Both the position numbers and the translations under genes were made by a program. From the NCBI GenBank assembly GCA_964619265.1, contig CAZUCE010000015.1:42724-106723 (forward strand): DNA of 64,000 nt, in the 5' to 3' direction. The notes below the pieces were generated by a model. The model had not been told where the DNA came from and made no database searches. It saw nothing but the letters and a program-made list of their open reading frames with translations. Shown in pieces: positions 63,231 to 64,000 of this stretch (its first letter is position 1; each line of letters starts with the position of its first letter). Origin of the DNA: CAZUCE01 sp964619265 (GTDB lineage Bacteria > Planctomycetota > UBA1135 > GCA-002686595).

Positions 63231-63992
63231 ATGCAGCTCCGACTCCAGCATTTCCAAGCCCTCGACTCGACCTCCGAAGAAGCGTTCCGACAGCTCGCGG
63301 CTGGCACCGCGCGCCACGGAGACGCCTTCGTCGCCGACAGCCAGACCGCTGGCCGCGGCCGGCGCGGAAACCGCTGGACAACCAGCAAAGGCGAGGCGAT
63401 TGCCTTCTCGGTGGTAGTCGAGCCGCCCGCGAGCCCGCGAACCCACCCGGCCCTGCTCACCCTGATCGGCGGACTGGTTGTGCTGGACATCGCCCGTGGA
63501 GCGGGGGTGAAGGGAGCTCGACTCAAATGGCCCAACGACCTGTTGATCGAAGACGCCAAGGTCGCCGGAGTCCTGGTCGAGTCACGCGGCATAGCCGGGG
63601 CACCGCTCGCCTACGTCCTCGGCATTGGGCTCAACGTCACGCAGCGGAGCTTTCCCCAGGAACTCCTGCGCGAGCGCCCGGTAACCAGCCTGTACCTCGC
63701 GGGCGCCGATCTCTCCGTGGCGCAAGCGCTCGACGCCCTGACCCACTCGCTTTCGACACGTCTCACGAAAGCCCTGGCGGCCCCGGACAACCGAGCCCTA
63801 GAAACCGAATATCTGGAAGGGCTAGACCTAAGACCAGGCTCGCCGATCCGCGTGCGCTTCCACGGGGACCGAGAACCGGCCGAAGGGAACTTGATCAGCT
63901 TCTCCCTAGCAGACGGATTCCTCCTACGAGACCGAACCACCGGCACCCCCCTCCACGCGCCAACCGAACACATCGCCAAGCTAGATCGGTAA
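63231..63992 (+). CDS. birA: Biotin--[acetyl-CoA-carboxylase] ligase (mono-functional BirA)
   Basis: 253 residues from ATG 63231, with no N-terminal helix-turn-helix, so a ligase rather than a repressor. It activates biotin with ATP and attaches it to the carboxylase carrier protein. Motifs: LDSTSEEAFRQL, DSQTAGRGRRGNRWTTS, LKWPNDLLIEDAKVAGVLVE and YVLGIGLNVTQRSFP. The C-terminal small beta domain is present (IRVRFHGDREPAEGNLISF). The last codons ctagatcggtaa (LDR-stop) come from the same 20-bp sequence that begins the repeat at 47403, so the stop lies inside a repeat copy. Confidence 0.93.
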   Translation: MQLRLQHFQALDSTSEEAFRQLAAGTARHGDAFVADSQTAGRGRRGNRWTTSKGEAIAFSVVVEPPASPRTHPALLTLIGGLVVLDIARGAGVKGARLKWPNDLLIEDAKVAGVLVESRGIAGAPLAYVLGIGLNVTQRSFPQELLRERPVTSLYLAGADLSVAQALDALTHSLSTRLTKALAAPDNRALETEYLEGLDLRPGSPIRVRFHGDREPAEGNLISFSLADGFLLRDRTTGTPLHAPTEHIAKLDR

Positions 63993-64000
63993 TACGGTGC
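63981..64000. repeat. Second copy of the palindromic repeat, cut by the window edge
   Basis: ctagatcggtaatacggtgc at 63981-64000 is identical over 20 bp to 47403-47422, the left edge of the composite inverted-repeat element. It overlaps the 3' end of birA and supplies its stop codon. The rest lies beyond the window. Confidence 0.88.

Overview
This 64 kb window is GC-rich, densely coded bacterial chromosome. It holds 38 genes that I support and no rRNA, tRNA, CRISPR array, phage or transposase gene. The lineage is inferred as Planctomycetota, probably one of the poorly studied marine lineages. The reasons are: two alkaline-phosphatase-superfamily/sulfatase proteins; secreted spondin/CHRD proteins; a tandem pair of TonB-like, membrane-anchored alpha-toroid (squalene-cyclase-fold) proteins; two divergent sigma factors, one with a histone-H1-like lysine-rich N-terminus; and a C-terminal domain shared by several secreted proteins. 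No 16S or ribosomal protein gene is present to confirm this.

Layout. 1-2.1 kb: 3' part of a secreted spondin-CHRD repeat protein. 2.1-8.7 kb: small SRPBCC, VOC and unknown proteins, a di-heme cytochrome c peroxidase, a PilZ protein and a PHP metallohydrolase lipoprotein. 8.7-11.4 kb: a sulfatase-fold lipoprotein and an MFS transporter. 11.6-16.1 kb: an HDOD-REC-GGDEF regulator beside a hybrid histidine-kinase-like protein whose kinase core has lost its key residues. 16.4-24.4 kb: a giant exported protein and a beta-propeller secreted protein. 24.6-32.7 kb: a seven-gene minus-strand operon (lipA, E1alpha, E1beta, E2, second E1alpha, E3, lipB) that encodes a branched-chain-type 2-oxoacid dehydrogenase with its own lipoylation enzymes. 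33-35 kb: a secreted trypsin-fold protease. 35.5-38.3 kb: a sigma-70 factor and an acyl-CoA dehydrogenase. 39-45.6 kb: dgt, then a translationally coupled rnc-mfd-SurA-like operon ending in a perfect 18-bp hairpin. 45.8-49.2 kb: the toroid gene pair, separated by a 237-bp composite inverted-repeat element. 49.5-52.1 kb: a canonical sulfatase and a PyrK-like protein. 52.2-58.8 kb: ABC-F, argS, a small membrane protein, apt and the H1-like sigma factor. 58.8-64 kb: an SGNH hydrolase, an FAD oxidoreductase and a second ABC-F in one operon, with birA divergent. The birA stop codon lies inside another copy of the repeat found at 47.4 kb.

Themes. The E1/E2/E3 and lip genes form a self-sufficient acyl-CoA-producing module, and an acyl-CoA dehydrogenase lies 5 kb away. 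A diguanylate cyclase and a PilZ protein point to c-di-GMP signalling. The most unusual items are the palindromic repeat family, the toroid pair, the H1-sigma fusion and the pseudo-histidine kinase.
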